A stretch of DNA of 12,051 nucleotides from an uncultured Eubacteriales bacterium (GTDB lineage Bacteria > Bacillota_A > Clostridia > Christensenellales > Aristaeellaceae): contig OMRS01000068.1 in assembly GCA_900313545.1 (NCBI GenBank), positions 1 through 12,051 of the forward strand. The letters are read 5' to 3'. The notes below the pieces were generated by a model that was given only the letters and a program-made list of their open reading frames with translations, did no database searches and was not told the DNA's origin. The translations under genes and the position numbers were made by a program. Below, one piece after another: positions 5,615 through 12,051 of the stretch; positions within the stretch are counted from its first letter, which is position 1, and the number at the start of each line of letters is the position of its first letter.

Positions 5615-6101
5615 CCCCCTCTGCCTCCGAACAAAACAGCTTTACCCGGACTCTCCCAGAAATCCGAAACGAATCCGGACGATCCGCGGACGGGAGCATT
5701 CTCCCGTGCCGAAAACGAATCTGAGGACGCCGGAGTTCACCCCAGCCGAAGGAACCGAGGACTCCAAAGCGGAAGATCCTTCTTCTGCGCTGTCCGGGAC
5801 TTTTTATCCTCACGCTGAGGCCCCTTGTGATCCTTGAACCGGCAGAAAGGGGGAACGCACTTCCTGTCTCCCTGTATTGCGGGGCGGAAGGAATCTGTCA
5901 TGCAGAGTCCTCCCGCCTGCAGCTTTGCCGGCACCTGACCCCGTCTTCCCCGGAGGCCGCAACGGAGATGGACGGATATGTCACAGGCCCTCACATATTG
6001 CCTGGATTGAGAGCATTTTCCCGGACTGCCGGGTCTGCTTCAGGCTGAATCATTGCATACCCAGAGAACAACACAAGAGAAAGGACAGAGCAGGTGAATC
6101 T
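5615..6101. other. Long intergenic gap (487 bp) with no recognisable gene
   Basis: No frame here has both a ribosome binding site and protein-like composition; the frame leading in from 5877 is open into the next gene but reads as low-quality sequence rich in Arg, Pro and Cys. What is visible: a 7-bp hairpin ACGGGAG/CTCCCGT at 5690-5707, a 5-bp hairpin CCTCA/TGAGG at 5808-5820, a 5-bp hairpin CCCGG/CCGGG at 6020-6033, and an imperfect direct repeat, CCGAAACGAATC at 5664-5675 echoed by CCGAAAACGAATC at 5709-5721. None of the hairpins is followed by a T tract. No clear sigma-A promoter was found. It could be a long 5' leader, an unrecognised small RNA, or a decayed gene. Confidence 0.6.
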
Positions 6102-7337
6102 ATGAACAATCGCGTGATTCCCTTCAGCCCTCCGGATATCAGCGAGGCGGAGATTGCGGAGGTGGCCGAGGCGCTGCGCTCCGGATGGATTACCACAGGC
6201 CCCAGGACCAAGGAGTTTGAGCGGAGGATCTCCGCATGCTGCCACACGCAGAAGACCGTCTGTCTGTCCTCCGCCACTGCAGCAGAGGAACTTGCCCTTC
6301 GCACCCTGGGCATCGGGGCGGGGGACGAGGTCATCGTCCCTGCCTACACCTATACGGCGACGGCTTCCGCCGCCATCCACGTGGGCGCCACGGTGCGCTT
6401 TGTGGACAGTCTCCCCGGCTCCTGGGTCATGGACCCCCGTCAGGTGGACGCGGCGGTCACGGAGCACACCAAGGCCATCATCCCGGTGGATTTTGCTGGC
6501 TTTCCCACCGATCCCGCGCCGCTGTTTGAGGTGGCGCACCGCCGGCGCAACCTGTTCAGGCCGGAGAACAAGACCGGAAACGGCCTTGACCTCCAGGCGC
6601 AGCTGGGGCGCATTGCCATCGTGGATGACGGGGCCCATTCCTTCGGTGCCAGCCGCGGCGGCGTCCCCGTGGGCAGTCTGGCGGACATGACCTGCTTCAG
6701 CTTCCATGCCGTCAAGAACCTGACCACGGCCGAGGGCGGTGCTCTGACCTGGAACCTTCCCGGCAGCACGGACCACGAGGCGATTTACAGGGAACTGCAG
6801 CTGCTGAGCCTGCACGGGCAGTCCAAGGATGCCCTGGCCAAAGACCAGCCCGGCGCCTGGGAGTACGATATCGTGGCTCCCTACTACAAGTGCAACATGA
6901 CGGACATCATGGCGGCCATCGGACTCCGGCAGCTTGATCGTTACCCCGAAATGATCCGGCACCGGGGTGAGCTCATCGACACTTACAACCGCTTCCTGAT
7001 CCCGGCAGGCTGCTGGGTGATTCCCCATGATGAACCGGGCACCGTATCCTCCAGGCACCTGTACATTCTGAGGGTGCCCGGACTGAGCGAAGAGCAGCGC
7101 AATCTGGTGATCCGCCGGATGGGTGAGCGGAAAATCGCATGCAACGTTCACTACAAGCCGCTGCCCATGATGACCGCCTACCGCAAGCTGGGCTGGGATA
7201 TCAGGAATTTCCCAGAAGCCCTGGATTTCTACCGCAATGAGATTACCCTGCCCCTGTATTCCAGGCTGTCCGTGGACGACGCCTGCTACATCGCCGAAAA
7301 CTTTGTGGATGTTCTCCAGTCGGTCCGCAGGGGATAA
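6102..7337 (+). CDS. DegT/DnrJ/EryC1/StrS-family PLP-dependent sugar aminotransferase
   Basis: A 411-residue aminotransferase that would convert a keto group on a nucleotide sugar (or related keto sugar) to an amine using pyridoxal phosphate. Family landmarks: SGWITTGPRTKEFE (28-41), the LSSATAAEELALRTLGIGAGDEV block near 52-76, the cofactor-contacting IVDDGAHSFGA (Asp176), and SFHAVKNLTTAEGG with the Schiff-base lysine at K205. The C-terminal CNVHYKPLPMMTAYRKLG and ITLPLYSRL blocks are also typical. Length fits the family (about 370-420); a charged insertion (RRRNLFRPENK) before IVDD lengthens it slightly and is familiar from Firmicute members. The ATG at 6102 is chosen for AGGTGA at 6092-6097 and for the normal N-terminal motif VIPFSPPDIS; the open frame extends to 5877 but that part is not protein-like. 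Next to three glycosyltransferases it probably supplies an amino sugar for a surface glycan. The exact product is not readable. Confidence 0.93.
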   Translation: MNNRVIPFSPPDISEAEIAEVAEALRSGWITTGPRTKEFERRISACCHTQKTVCLSSATAAEELALRTLGIGAGDEVIVPAYTYTATASAAIHVGATVRFVDSLPGSWVMDPRQVDAAVTEHTKAIIPVDFAGFPTDPAPLFEVAHRRRNLFRPENKTGNGLDLQAQLGRIAIVDDGAHSFGASRGGVPVGSLADMTCFSFHAVKNLTTAEGGALTWNLPGSTDHEAIYRELQLLSLHGQSKDALAKDQPGAWEYDIVAPYYKCNMTDIMAAIGLRQLDRYPEMIRHRGELIDTYNRFLIPAGCWVIPHDEPGTVSSRHLYILRVPGLSEEQRNLVIRRMGERKIACNVHYKPLPMMTAYRKLGWDIRNFPEALDFYRNEITLPLYSRLSVDDACYIAENFVDVLQSVRRG

Positions 7338-7341
7338 AACA

Positions 7342-7380
7342 GCGCCGGGAAAGCAGCAGCTTTCCCGGCGCGTATGATTT
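7342..7380. terminator. Bidirectional intrinsic terminator between convergent genes
   Basis: A perfect 13-bp stem, GCGCCGGGAAAGC (7342-7354) with GCTTTCCCGGCGC (7359-7371), is capped by AGCA. On the plus strand it is followed by GTATGATTTT, and on the minus strand by TGTTTTAT, so it can stop both the aminotransferase and the recX transcripts. It sits 4 bp after the aminotransferase stop and 8 bp past the recX stop. Confidence 0.9.
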
Positions 7381-8003
7381 TAGCCGTTCCTGGCTTCCTC
7401 CAGAACCAGGCTGATCACGGAGGAATCAAAGCCTCTGCGAAAGAGGGCCTGGCGAAGCTTCTGAAGGTCTCCGAAGCAGTTCAGGTCCCGGCCGCGGGCC
7501 AGTTTTCTCATCGCCTCACGAGCCGATTCCAGTTCCATCTCCTGCGAGACCTCCCCGACAGAGGCGCGGACCAGATCCGCCCCGACTCCCCGGGAAGCCA
7601 GACGGCTCCGAATGGACCGAGGTCCATAGCCCCGGTGAAGCTGGGAAGCGGTCACCTCGCGGGAATACTGGACGTCATCCAGAAGTCCGTTTTCCTCCAG
7701 AGCACGGAGGGTCTCCCGGATGCTTTCCTCCGGATAGGCCGCTTCCCGGAGCCGTCGCTCCATTTCCCGGACGCTGCGCATGGAGGCGCCCAGGAAATAG
7801 CAGGCCCGGTCCATCGCAAAAGGGCGGGCATGAGCGCTCACCCAGTCCAGGACTTCCCCCGGCTCCGCGCAGGTTCCGATATGAAAGGGAGAGCGGCGGC
7901 GCATGACCCGGGGAATGCGAATGGATTCGCCGGAGGAAAAGCGCAGAACGGACACGCCATGATGGCTGTGGATTTCCTCAATGCGGTTCCCGCTCACGTG
8001 CAT
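7380..8003 (-). CDS. recX: Regulatory protein RecX
   Basis: RecX binds RecA filaments and controls their assembly, tempering homologous recombination and the SOS response in the cytoplasm. The 207-residue product has the RecX three-helix repeats: SMRSVREMERRLREAAYPEESIRETLRALEENGLLDD across residues 74-110, the family core DDVQYSREVTASQLHRGYGPRSIRSRLASRGV at 109-140, and a third repeat ending FRRGFDSSVISLVLEEA at 188-204. The first 60 residues are a less conserved N-terminal region, as in other Firmicutes. The ATG at 8003 is preferred because it overlaps the lgt stop as TGATG and follows GGAGAG; an open frame to 8093 lies inside lgt and is not needed. Cotranscription and translational coupling with lgt follow from the overlap. 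A bidirectional terminator follows. Confidence 0.92.
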   Translation of the reverse strand: MHVSGNRIEEIHSHHGVSVLRFSSGESIRIPRVMRRRSPFHIGTCAEPGEVLDWVSAHARPFAMDRACYFLGASMRSVREMERRLREAAYPEESIRETLRALEENGLLDDVQYSREVTASQLHRGYGPRSIRSRLASRGVGADLVRASVGEVSQEMELESAREAMRKLARGRDLNCFGDLQKLRQALFRRGFDSSVISLVLEEARNG

Positions 8004-9157
8004 CACTCTCCATCCTCGCGTCCCCGGGACAAAGGACTGAAATAGTAGCAGCACAGCCATCCGCTCAGGATGATCTGCAGCATGCAGGTACACTGGCGCA
8101 GGGTCACATAGTAGGTGTTGTCCAGGTTGTCCCGTCCGAAGCCCGTGAGAATCAGCATGATCACAAAGAACATGTTGGGCATCATGAGCAGGGCGACCCG
8201 GGTTTCAAAGTACCCGCTGTCCATGGAGCAGAAGACGATTGTCAGCACCTGAAGCACCAGCAGCAGGAACAGGAAGAACTGGCAGACAGGGAACAGGGTG
8301 CTGTAGGCGCCGCGCTCAAACTCGCCCAGAAAGACCTCCGCAAAGGCCACCACGGCTGTCACCAGGGGCAGCAGCGTGACCACGCTGAACCTGTCGCGGA
8401 TGCGCACAAAAAACACCACAACCACACACAGAGCACAGATGGCGGACAGGACCTGAGAGATGCGCACGAATTCGCTGATGAAGGTCAGACTGTCATCCCG
8501 CAGACCTTCGATGACCGTACGCCCGGAACAGTACAGCAGCAGGTACCACAGGAACCCGTCCCCGTCCCGGCGAATGTGGCGGCGGACCAGCAGCTGCAGC
8601 ACGAGGAACACGAGCACACACCAGCAGGATTCATAGAAGAAGGTCGCCATGTGCCAGTACCAGACGTTGCCCAGGGGGACTTCAACGGCGAAGGGAAAGA
8701 ACTGGAGGGCTTCATCCGAGATCCTCAGGCCGTAGGCTTCCATATTGATGTAGTTTCCCCACCGTCCGATGGCCTGGCCCAGGGCGAGGGAGGGCGCGAT
8801 CATGTCCAGCAGCCTTCCCAGGGGGATGCGGTGGCGGCGGGCGACGATGCGGCAGGCGAGAAGTCCGCCCAGAATGCCGCCGTAGATCGCCAGGCCGCCT
8901 TCCCTCAGATTGAAGATGGACAGAAGGTCCTCGCTGAAATCCCCGAAACGGAAAAAGACATAGTACAGCCGGGCCCCGATGATGGCCAGCGGGATGCCAA
9001 AGAGCAGCACGTCCAGCATCAGGTCGGAGGAATAGCCCCGCTTCCGAGCCTCACGGATGGACAGGGCAAGTCCGATGACGATGGCGGCAACGATCAGGAC
9101 GCCGTACCAGGTGACGGGTCCCAGTGCAAATCGGTCAAACATGGGTCGGCTAAGCAT
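8003..9157 (-). CDS. lgt: Prolipoprotein diacylglyceryl transferase with an extra C-terminal membrane domain
   Basis: Lgt moves a diacylglyceryl group from phosphatidylglycerol to the lipobox cysteine of prolipoproteins at the cytoplasmic membrane. The signature GRWGNYINMEAYG is at residues 131-143 and includes the essential arginine (R132). Other landmarks are GARLYYV (61-67), REGGLAIYGG (85-94), ATFFYES (171-177), and SGRTVIEGLRDD (211-222). A Tyr stands where E. coli has the H of its HGG motif, which is common in Firmicutes. Several hydrophobic helices run through residues 15-250. Typical Lgt proteins have 260-290 residues; this one has 384. The extra region (about 255-384) holds roughly four hydrophobic segments (258-276, 290-310, 320-340, 358-373) and matches no domain I recognise. 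AAGGAG 8 nt upstream supports the start at 9157. A TTGACA/TATACT promoter precedes it, and recX follows with one base of overlap. Confidence 0.93.
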   Translation of the reverse strand: MLSRPMFDRFALGPVTWYGVLIVAAIVIGLALSIREARKRGYSSDLMLDVLLFGIPLAIIGARLYYVFFRFGDFSEDLLSIFNLREGGLAIYGGILGGLLACRIVARRHRIPLGRLLDMIAPSLALGQAIGRWGNYINMEAYGLRISDEALQFFPFAVEVPLGNVWYWHMATFFYESCWCVLVFLVLQLLVRRHIRRDGDGFLWYLLLYCSGRTVIEGLRDDSLTFISEFVRISQVLSAICALCVVVVFFVRIRDRFSVVTLLPLVTAVVAFAEVFLGEFERGAYSTLFPVCQFFLFLLLVLQVLTIVFCSMDSGYFETRVALLMMPNMFFVIMLILTGFGRDNLDNTYYVTLRQCTCMLQIILSGWLCCYYFSPLSRGREDGE

Positions 9158-9207
9158 GAACAGTTCTCCTTTTCAGGCAGGTATTTATTGAAGCGCAAAC
9201 CGGGGGA

Positions 9208-9237
9208 AGTATATGCTTTTTACATCAGCCCTGTCAA
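9208..9237 (-). promoter_or_regulatory. Sigma-A promoter of lgt-recX
   Basis: On the minus strand a perfect -35 box TTGACA (9237-9232) is followed 18 bp later by TATACT (9213-9208), five of six matches to the -10 consensus. Transcription would start near 9201, leaving a short leader of about 45 nt before the lgt start. It stands back-to-back with the upp promoter. Confidence 0.85.
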
Positions 9238-9288
9238 GAAATCCGGAGGGACTCTCCCGCTCCCGTGAAGGGGAAATTCAAGGCAGAC

Positions 9289-9317
9289 TTGCTTCATTAC
9301 AAAAGGAATGTTATAAT
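9289..9317 (+). promoter_or_regulatory. Sigma-A promoter of upp
   Basis: TTGCTT (9289-9294) and a perfect TATAAT (9312-9317) are 17 bp apart, and TG at 9309-9310 gives an extended -10. Transcription would start near 9324 with a leader of about 30 nt, too short for a PyrR or other attenuator structure. Confidence 0.88.
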
Positions 9318-9354
9318 TCCTGCGGCTCATGAATCCCGTTTCAGGAGGTACTTT

Positions 9355-9984
9355 ATGTCTACGCTGCATATCGTGGATCATCCCCTGATCCAGCATAAGC
9401 TTACCCTGATGAGAAAAACTTCCACCAGCACCAAGGACTTCCGGGAGCTTCTCGATGAAATCGGCATGCTGATGGCTTATGAAGTGACCCGTGACCTGCC
9501 GCTTCAGAAAATCAATGTGGAAACCCCGGTCTGCAGGGCAGAATGCAACATCCTGGCCGGAAAGAAACTGGCCGTGGTGCCGATTCTGCGCGCAGGCCTG
9601 GGCATGGTGTCCGGCATCCTCAGACTGATTCCCTCCGCACGCGTGGGACACATCGGGCTTTACCGCGATCCGGAAACCTTCAAGCCCGTGGAATACTACT
9701 GCAAGCTTCCTGATGACATTTCTCAGCGCGAGGTGCTGTTGGTGGATCCCATGCTGGCCACCGGCGGTTCCGCCAGCGCGGCGCTCCGCTTCCTTAAGCA
9801 GCGCGGCTGCAGGGTGATCAAGCTGGTCTGCCTGATCGCCGCACCGGAAGGCGTTGAGGTCATTCAGCAGGATCATCCGGATGTGGACCTGTTCATCGCC
9901 TCCCTGGATGAGCGCCTCAATGAATACGGTTATATTGTTCCCGGGCTCGGCGATGCCGGAGACCGGATTTTCGGGACCCTGTAA
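9355..9984 (+). CDS. upp: Uracil phosphoribosyltransferase
   Basis: Upp makes UMP from uracil and PRPP in pyrimidine salvage in the cytosol. The 209-residue length equals that of characterised bacterial enzymes. Recognisable blocks are [20 protein letters not shown] at residues 5-24, [12 protein letters not shown] near 81-92, [22 protein letters not shown] near 100-121, the PRPP-binding loop [10 protein letters not shown] at 130-139, and the uracil-contacting C-terminal [16 protein letters not shown]. All key residues appear intact. AGGAGGT at 9343-9349 and a strong promoter support the start at 9355. It is followed by a hairpin at 9995-10020 and then a glycosyltransferase gene 64 bp downstream, which may be partly cotranscribed. 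Confidence 0.97.
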   Translation: MSTLHIVDHPLIQHKLTLMRKTSTSTKDFRELLDEIGMLMAYEVTRDLPLQKINVETPVCRAECNILAGKKLAVVPILRAGLGMVSGILRLIPSARVGHIGLYRDPETFKPVEYYCKLPDDISQREVLLVDPMLATGGSASAALRFLKQRGCRVIKLVCLIAAPEGVEVIQQDHPDVDLFIASLDERLNEYGYIVPGLGDAGDRIFGTL

Positions 9985-9994
9985 AACCGGGGAC

Positions 9995-10021
9995 AAATGC
10001 GCACCGTTTGGTGCGCATTTT
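9995..10021 (+). terminator. Hairpin after upp, weak terminator or attenuator
   Basis: An 11-bp stem, AAATGCGCACC (9995-10005) with GGTGCGCATTT (10010-10020), has a GTTT loop. The only T tract is the four T residues at 10018-10021, of which three belong to the stem's AT base, so termination is probably incomplete. Some read-through into the downstream glycosyltransferase is likely, because no separate promoter is visible in the 28 bp that follow. Confidence 0.65.
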
Positions 10022-10048
10022 CAAATCGATGGGAAAGGTGTTTGAGGA

Positions 10049-11002
10049 ATGGACAAGATCGCGATTCTGATCCCGTGCTACAATGAGGAAAAAACCATCG
10101 GCAAGGTGGTTGCGGATTTTTCCAGAGTGCTGCCGGAGGCGGTCATCTACGTCTATGACAACAATTCATCGGACCGGACCGCACAGATCGCCGCAGCCGG
10201 CGGGGCAGTGGTCCGCCATGAATACGCCCAGGGCAAAGGCCATGTGATCCGCCGCATGTTCCGTGAGATCGATGCCCAGGCCTACGTCATGGTGGACGGG
10301 GATGACACCTATCCCGCCGAATCCGCATATGAAATGGTCCGCCAGGTCCTTGAGGGAAAGGCGGACATGGTGGTGGGGGACCGGCTCTCCAGTACCTATT
10401 TTGAGGAAAACAAGCGCCCTTTCCACAACTTTGGAAATTCCCTGGTCCGCTTTACCATCAATCAGCTGTTCAAAAGCGATATCAGGGACGTCATGACCGG
10501 CTACAGGGCCTTCAGCACCCTGTTTGTCAAAACCTATCCTGTCCTGGCAGGGGGCTTTGAGATCGAAACGGACATGACGGTACACGCCATCTACCGCCGG
10601 CTTCTGGTCACCAACCACGTGATCACCTACCGTGACCGCCCCGAAGGCAGCATCAGCAAGCTGAACACGGGCCGGGACGGCCTGAGGGTGATCTTCACCA
10701 TTGCCCGGCTGTTCAAGAACTACAAGCCCATGGCGTTTTTCGGAATCATCTCCCTGATCCTTCTGGTCATCAGTTCCCTGTTCATCGCGCCGGTTCTGAC
10801 TGAATTCTGGCGCACGGGACTGGTGCCCCGTTTCCCGACCCTGATCTCCTGCCTGTTTGTCGACGTGGCCGCCCTGCAGCTGTTTGTGGCCGGCCTGATC
10901 CTGTCCACCATTCAGCAGAAGGACCAGCGGGAGTTTGAAGAAATCCTTGTCCGGACGTGGCACACGTACCGGGAACCTGCCCGGGAGCCGGAGGAGAGGT
11001 AA
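10049..11002 (+). CDS. Family-2 glycosyltransferase, polyprenol-phosphate sugar synthase-like, with two membrane helices
   Basis: A 317-residue enzyme with an N-terminal GT-A domain: KIAILIPCYNEEKTIGKVV (3-21), VYDNNSSDRT (35-44), QGKGHVIRRMF (61-71), and VDGDDTYP (82-89) with the DxD metal site. GDR at 110-112 and DVMTGYRAFS at 147-156 are shared with dolichol/polyprenol-phosphate mannose and glucose synthases. RDRPEGSISKLNTGRDGLRV at 195-214 is the conserved amphipathic region next to the membrane. Two hydrophobic helices follow at about 228-249 and 266-287, then a charged tail. It would therefore charge a polyprenyl phosphate with a hexose at the inner membrane face; donor and product are not determinable. 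The ATG follows AAAGGTG at 10034-10040. The next gene starts 3 bp after the stop, and its ribosome binding site lies in this gene's last codons, so the two are coupled. Confidence 0.9.
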   Translation: MDKIAILIPCYNEEKTIGKVVADFSRVLPEAVIYVYDNNSSDRTAQIAAAGGAVVRHEYAQGKGHVIRRMFREIDAQAYVMVDGDDTYPAESAYEMVRQVLEGKADMVVGDRLSSTYFEENKRPFHNFGNSLVRFTINQLFKSDIRDVMTGYRAFSTLFVKTYPVLAGGFEIETDMTVHAIYRRLLVTNHVITYRDRPEGSISKLNTGRDGLRVIFTIARLFKNYKPMAFFGIISLILLVISSLFIAPVLTEFWRTGLVPRFPTLISCLFVDVAALQLFVAGLILSTIQQKDQREFEEILVRTWHTYREPAREPEER

Positions 11003-11005
11003 AGC

Positions 11006-12051
11006 ATGGAAAAGACAGCCCTCATGATTGACGATCTGCTGGATCTTGTGGAAAAGCCGGCCCGGTACATGGGCGGGGAAATGAATGCCGTGATCAAGGA
11101 CCCCGCCGGCGTGGACTTCCGCTACGTCTTCGCTTTTCCTGACACCTACGAGGTGGGCATGTCCCACCTGGGCATGCGCATCCTCTATGATCTCATCAAC
11201 CGGATGGACGGGGTGTGCTGCGAACGGGTGTTCTCCCCGTGGACGGACATGGCGGACCTGCTGAGAAGCCGGGGCGTCCCTCTTTTTTCTCTGGAAACCC
11301 GCACGCCGGTGGGGGATTTCGACATGCTGGGCATCACGCTGCAGTATGAGATGAGCTATTCCAACATTCTGGAACTGCTGGACCTGTCCGGCATCCCCCT
11401 GCATGCGCAGGAGCGCACCTGGGCGGACCCTGTCGTGGTGGCCGGCGGTCCCTGCGCCTTCAACCCGGAGCCGCTGCACTGCTTTATCGATGCCTTCTCC
11501 ATCGGCGACGGGGAGGAGAATACCCCGGAGATCATCCGCGTGGTGCGGGAAAGCAAGCGGGAGGGCATTTCCCGGGAGGAGTGCCTGCGCCGTCTTGCCC
11601 GCCTGCACGGCGTCTATGTTCCCTCGCTCTATGAGGCCCGCTACCACGAAGACGGCACCCTGGCCTCCTTTGAGCCCCGCTTCCCGGACGTTCCCCGGCG
11701 CGTGGTCAAGAATCTGGTGCTGGACCTTGACCGCGCGGTTTATCCCGAAAGCCTCATCGTACCCTTCACCGAGATCGTCCATGACCGGGTCAACGTGGAG
11801 GTGCTGCGGGGCTGCACACGGGGCTGCCGGTTCTGCCAGGCTGGCATGCTCTACCGGCCGGTGCGCGAACGCAGCATGGCGCGCATCCTCGAGCTGACGG
11901 AAAAGCTGCTTGATTCCACGGGCTACGAGGAGGTCACCCTGTCCTCCCTGTCCACCGGAGATTACAGCTGCCTGCCCCAGCTGGCCCATGAGCTCATGGA
12001 GCGCTATTCTCAGCGGCGCGTCTCGCTGTCCCTGCCGTCCCTGCGGCTGGA
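11006..12051 (+). CDS. B12-binding-type radical SAM protein (C-terminus cut off by window edge)
   Basis: The frame from the ATG at 11006 is open to the right edge (348 complete codons). The N-terminal part contains RYVFAFPDTYEVGMSHLG near 39-56 and VVVAGGPCAFNPEPLHCFIDAFSIGDGE near 147-174, typical of the large radical SAM family with a vestigial B12-binding-like domain. The iron-sulfur motif is C270-TRG-C274-RF-C277 (CxxxCxxC), followed by QAGMLYRPVRERS. Family members are about 600 residues and in many Firmicutes sit next to ribonuclease G and the L21/L27 ribosomal protein genes, which would be expected just beyond this window. The substrate is not established. The start follows a GGAGGAGAGG sequence at 10990-10999 and lies 3 bp after the glycosyltransferase stop. 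Confidence 0.9.
   Translation, partial: MEKTALMIDDLLDLVEKPARYMGGEMNAVIKDPAGVDFRYVFAFPDTYEVGMSHLGMRILYDLINRMDGVCCERVFSPWTDMADLLRSRGVPLFSLETRTPVGDFDMLGITLQYEMSYSNILELLDLSGIPLHAQERTWADPVVVAGGPCAFNPEPLHCFIDAFSIGDGEENTPEIIRVVRESKREGISREECLRRLARLHGVYVPSLYEARYHEDGTLASFEPRFPDVPRRVVKNLVLDLDRAVYPESLIVPFTEIVHDRVNVEVLRGCTRGCRFCQAGMLYRPVRERSMARILELTEKLLDSTGYEEVTLSSLSTGDYSCLPQLAHELMERYSQRRVSLSLPSLRL

Noticed and set aside
5836..5885. Possible T-box-like GGGGGAACGC element
   Set aside because: The conserved T-box antiterminator sequence and a downstream terminator are missing, and the downstream gene is not an amino-acid or tRNA-charging gene.
5877..6101. N-terminal extension of the aminotransferase
   Set aside because: The extension is rich in Arg, Pro and Cys with no family similarity, whereas 6102 has a ribosome binding site and the expected N-terminal motif.
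5991..7151. 386-codon open frame on the minus strand
   Set aside because: It lies antisense to the aminotransferase, whose PLP lysine and family blocks are unmistakable.
10166..11989. Very long open frame (607 codons) on the minus strand
   Set aside because: It is antisense to two well-supported plus-strand genes with clear motifs, is rich in His, Gln and Gly, and has no family motif. It is a by-product of GC-rich codon use.

Overview
The window looks like chromosomal DNA of a fairly GC-rich member of the Firmicutes (Bacillota), most likely Clostridia. Pointers are the strong purine-rich ribosome binding sites, the TTGxxx/TATAAT promoters with 17-18 bp spacers, intrinsic hairpin-plus-U terminators, the tandem zinc-ribbon protein type, and the gene families themselves. 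No phage, transposon, tRNA, rRNA or CRISPR signal was seen. Genes are densely packed on both strands in short operons. The organism call is inference; no marker gene fixes the species.

Left part (1-1840). A YigZ/IMPACT-family gene cut by the left edge (minus strand) diverges from trmL, a tRNA wobble-nucleotide 2'-O-methyltransferase, followed by a small single-pass membrane protein of unknown function. Then comes an AT-rich stretch with an excellent sigma-A promoter, a roughly 210-nt leader that folds into a long-range closed multi-helix RNA (it resembles the raiA-motif class, a tentative call), and a 97-residue protein with two zinc ribbons, ended by a textbook terminator.

Middle part (1990-7380). 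This is a surface-glycan block. A minus-strand operon (two membrane-anchored family-2 glycosyltransferases and a DUF218/YdcF-type protein) ends in a terminator whose loop contains the last stop codon. Facing it across an 86-bp control region is a plus-strand family-2 glycosyltransferase. After a gap of about 490 bp with no recognisable gene comes a DegT/DnrJ/EryC1-type sugar aminotransferase. Together they suggest assembly of an amino-sugar-containing exopolysaccharide or wall glycan. No polymerase, flippase or initiating phosphoglycosyl transferase is in view, so the pathway is incomplete here.

Right part (7340-12051). A bidirectional terminator separates the aminotransferase from a minus-strand lgt-recX pair. 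Lgt (lipoprotein diacylglyceryl transferase) carries an unusual C-terminal extension of about 130 residues with extra membrane helices, and overlaps recX by one base. Lgt and upp (uracil phosphoribosyltransferase) diverge from well-formed promoters. Downstream of upp are a polyprenol-phosphate-sugar-synthase-like glycosyltransferase with two C-terminal membrane helices and, 3 bp later, the N-terminal 348 codons of a B12-binding-type radical SAM protein that runs off the right edge.

Most of the content is recognisable housekeeping and glycan biosynthesis. The parts most worth a second look are the structured RNA leader, the Lgt extension, and the facing promoters with an inverted repeat between them at 4530-4601.
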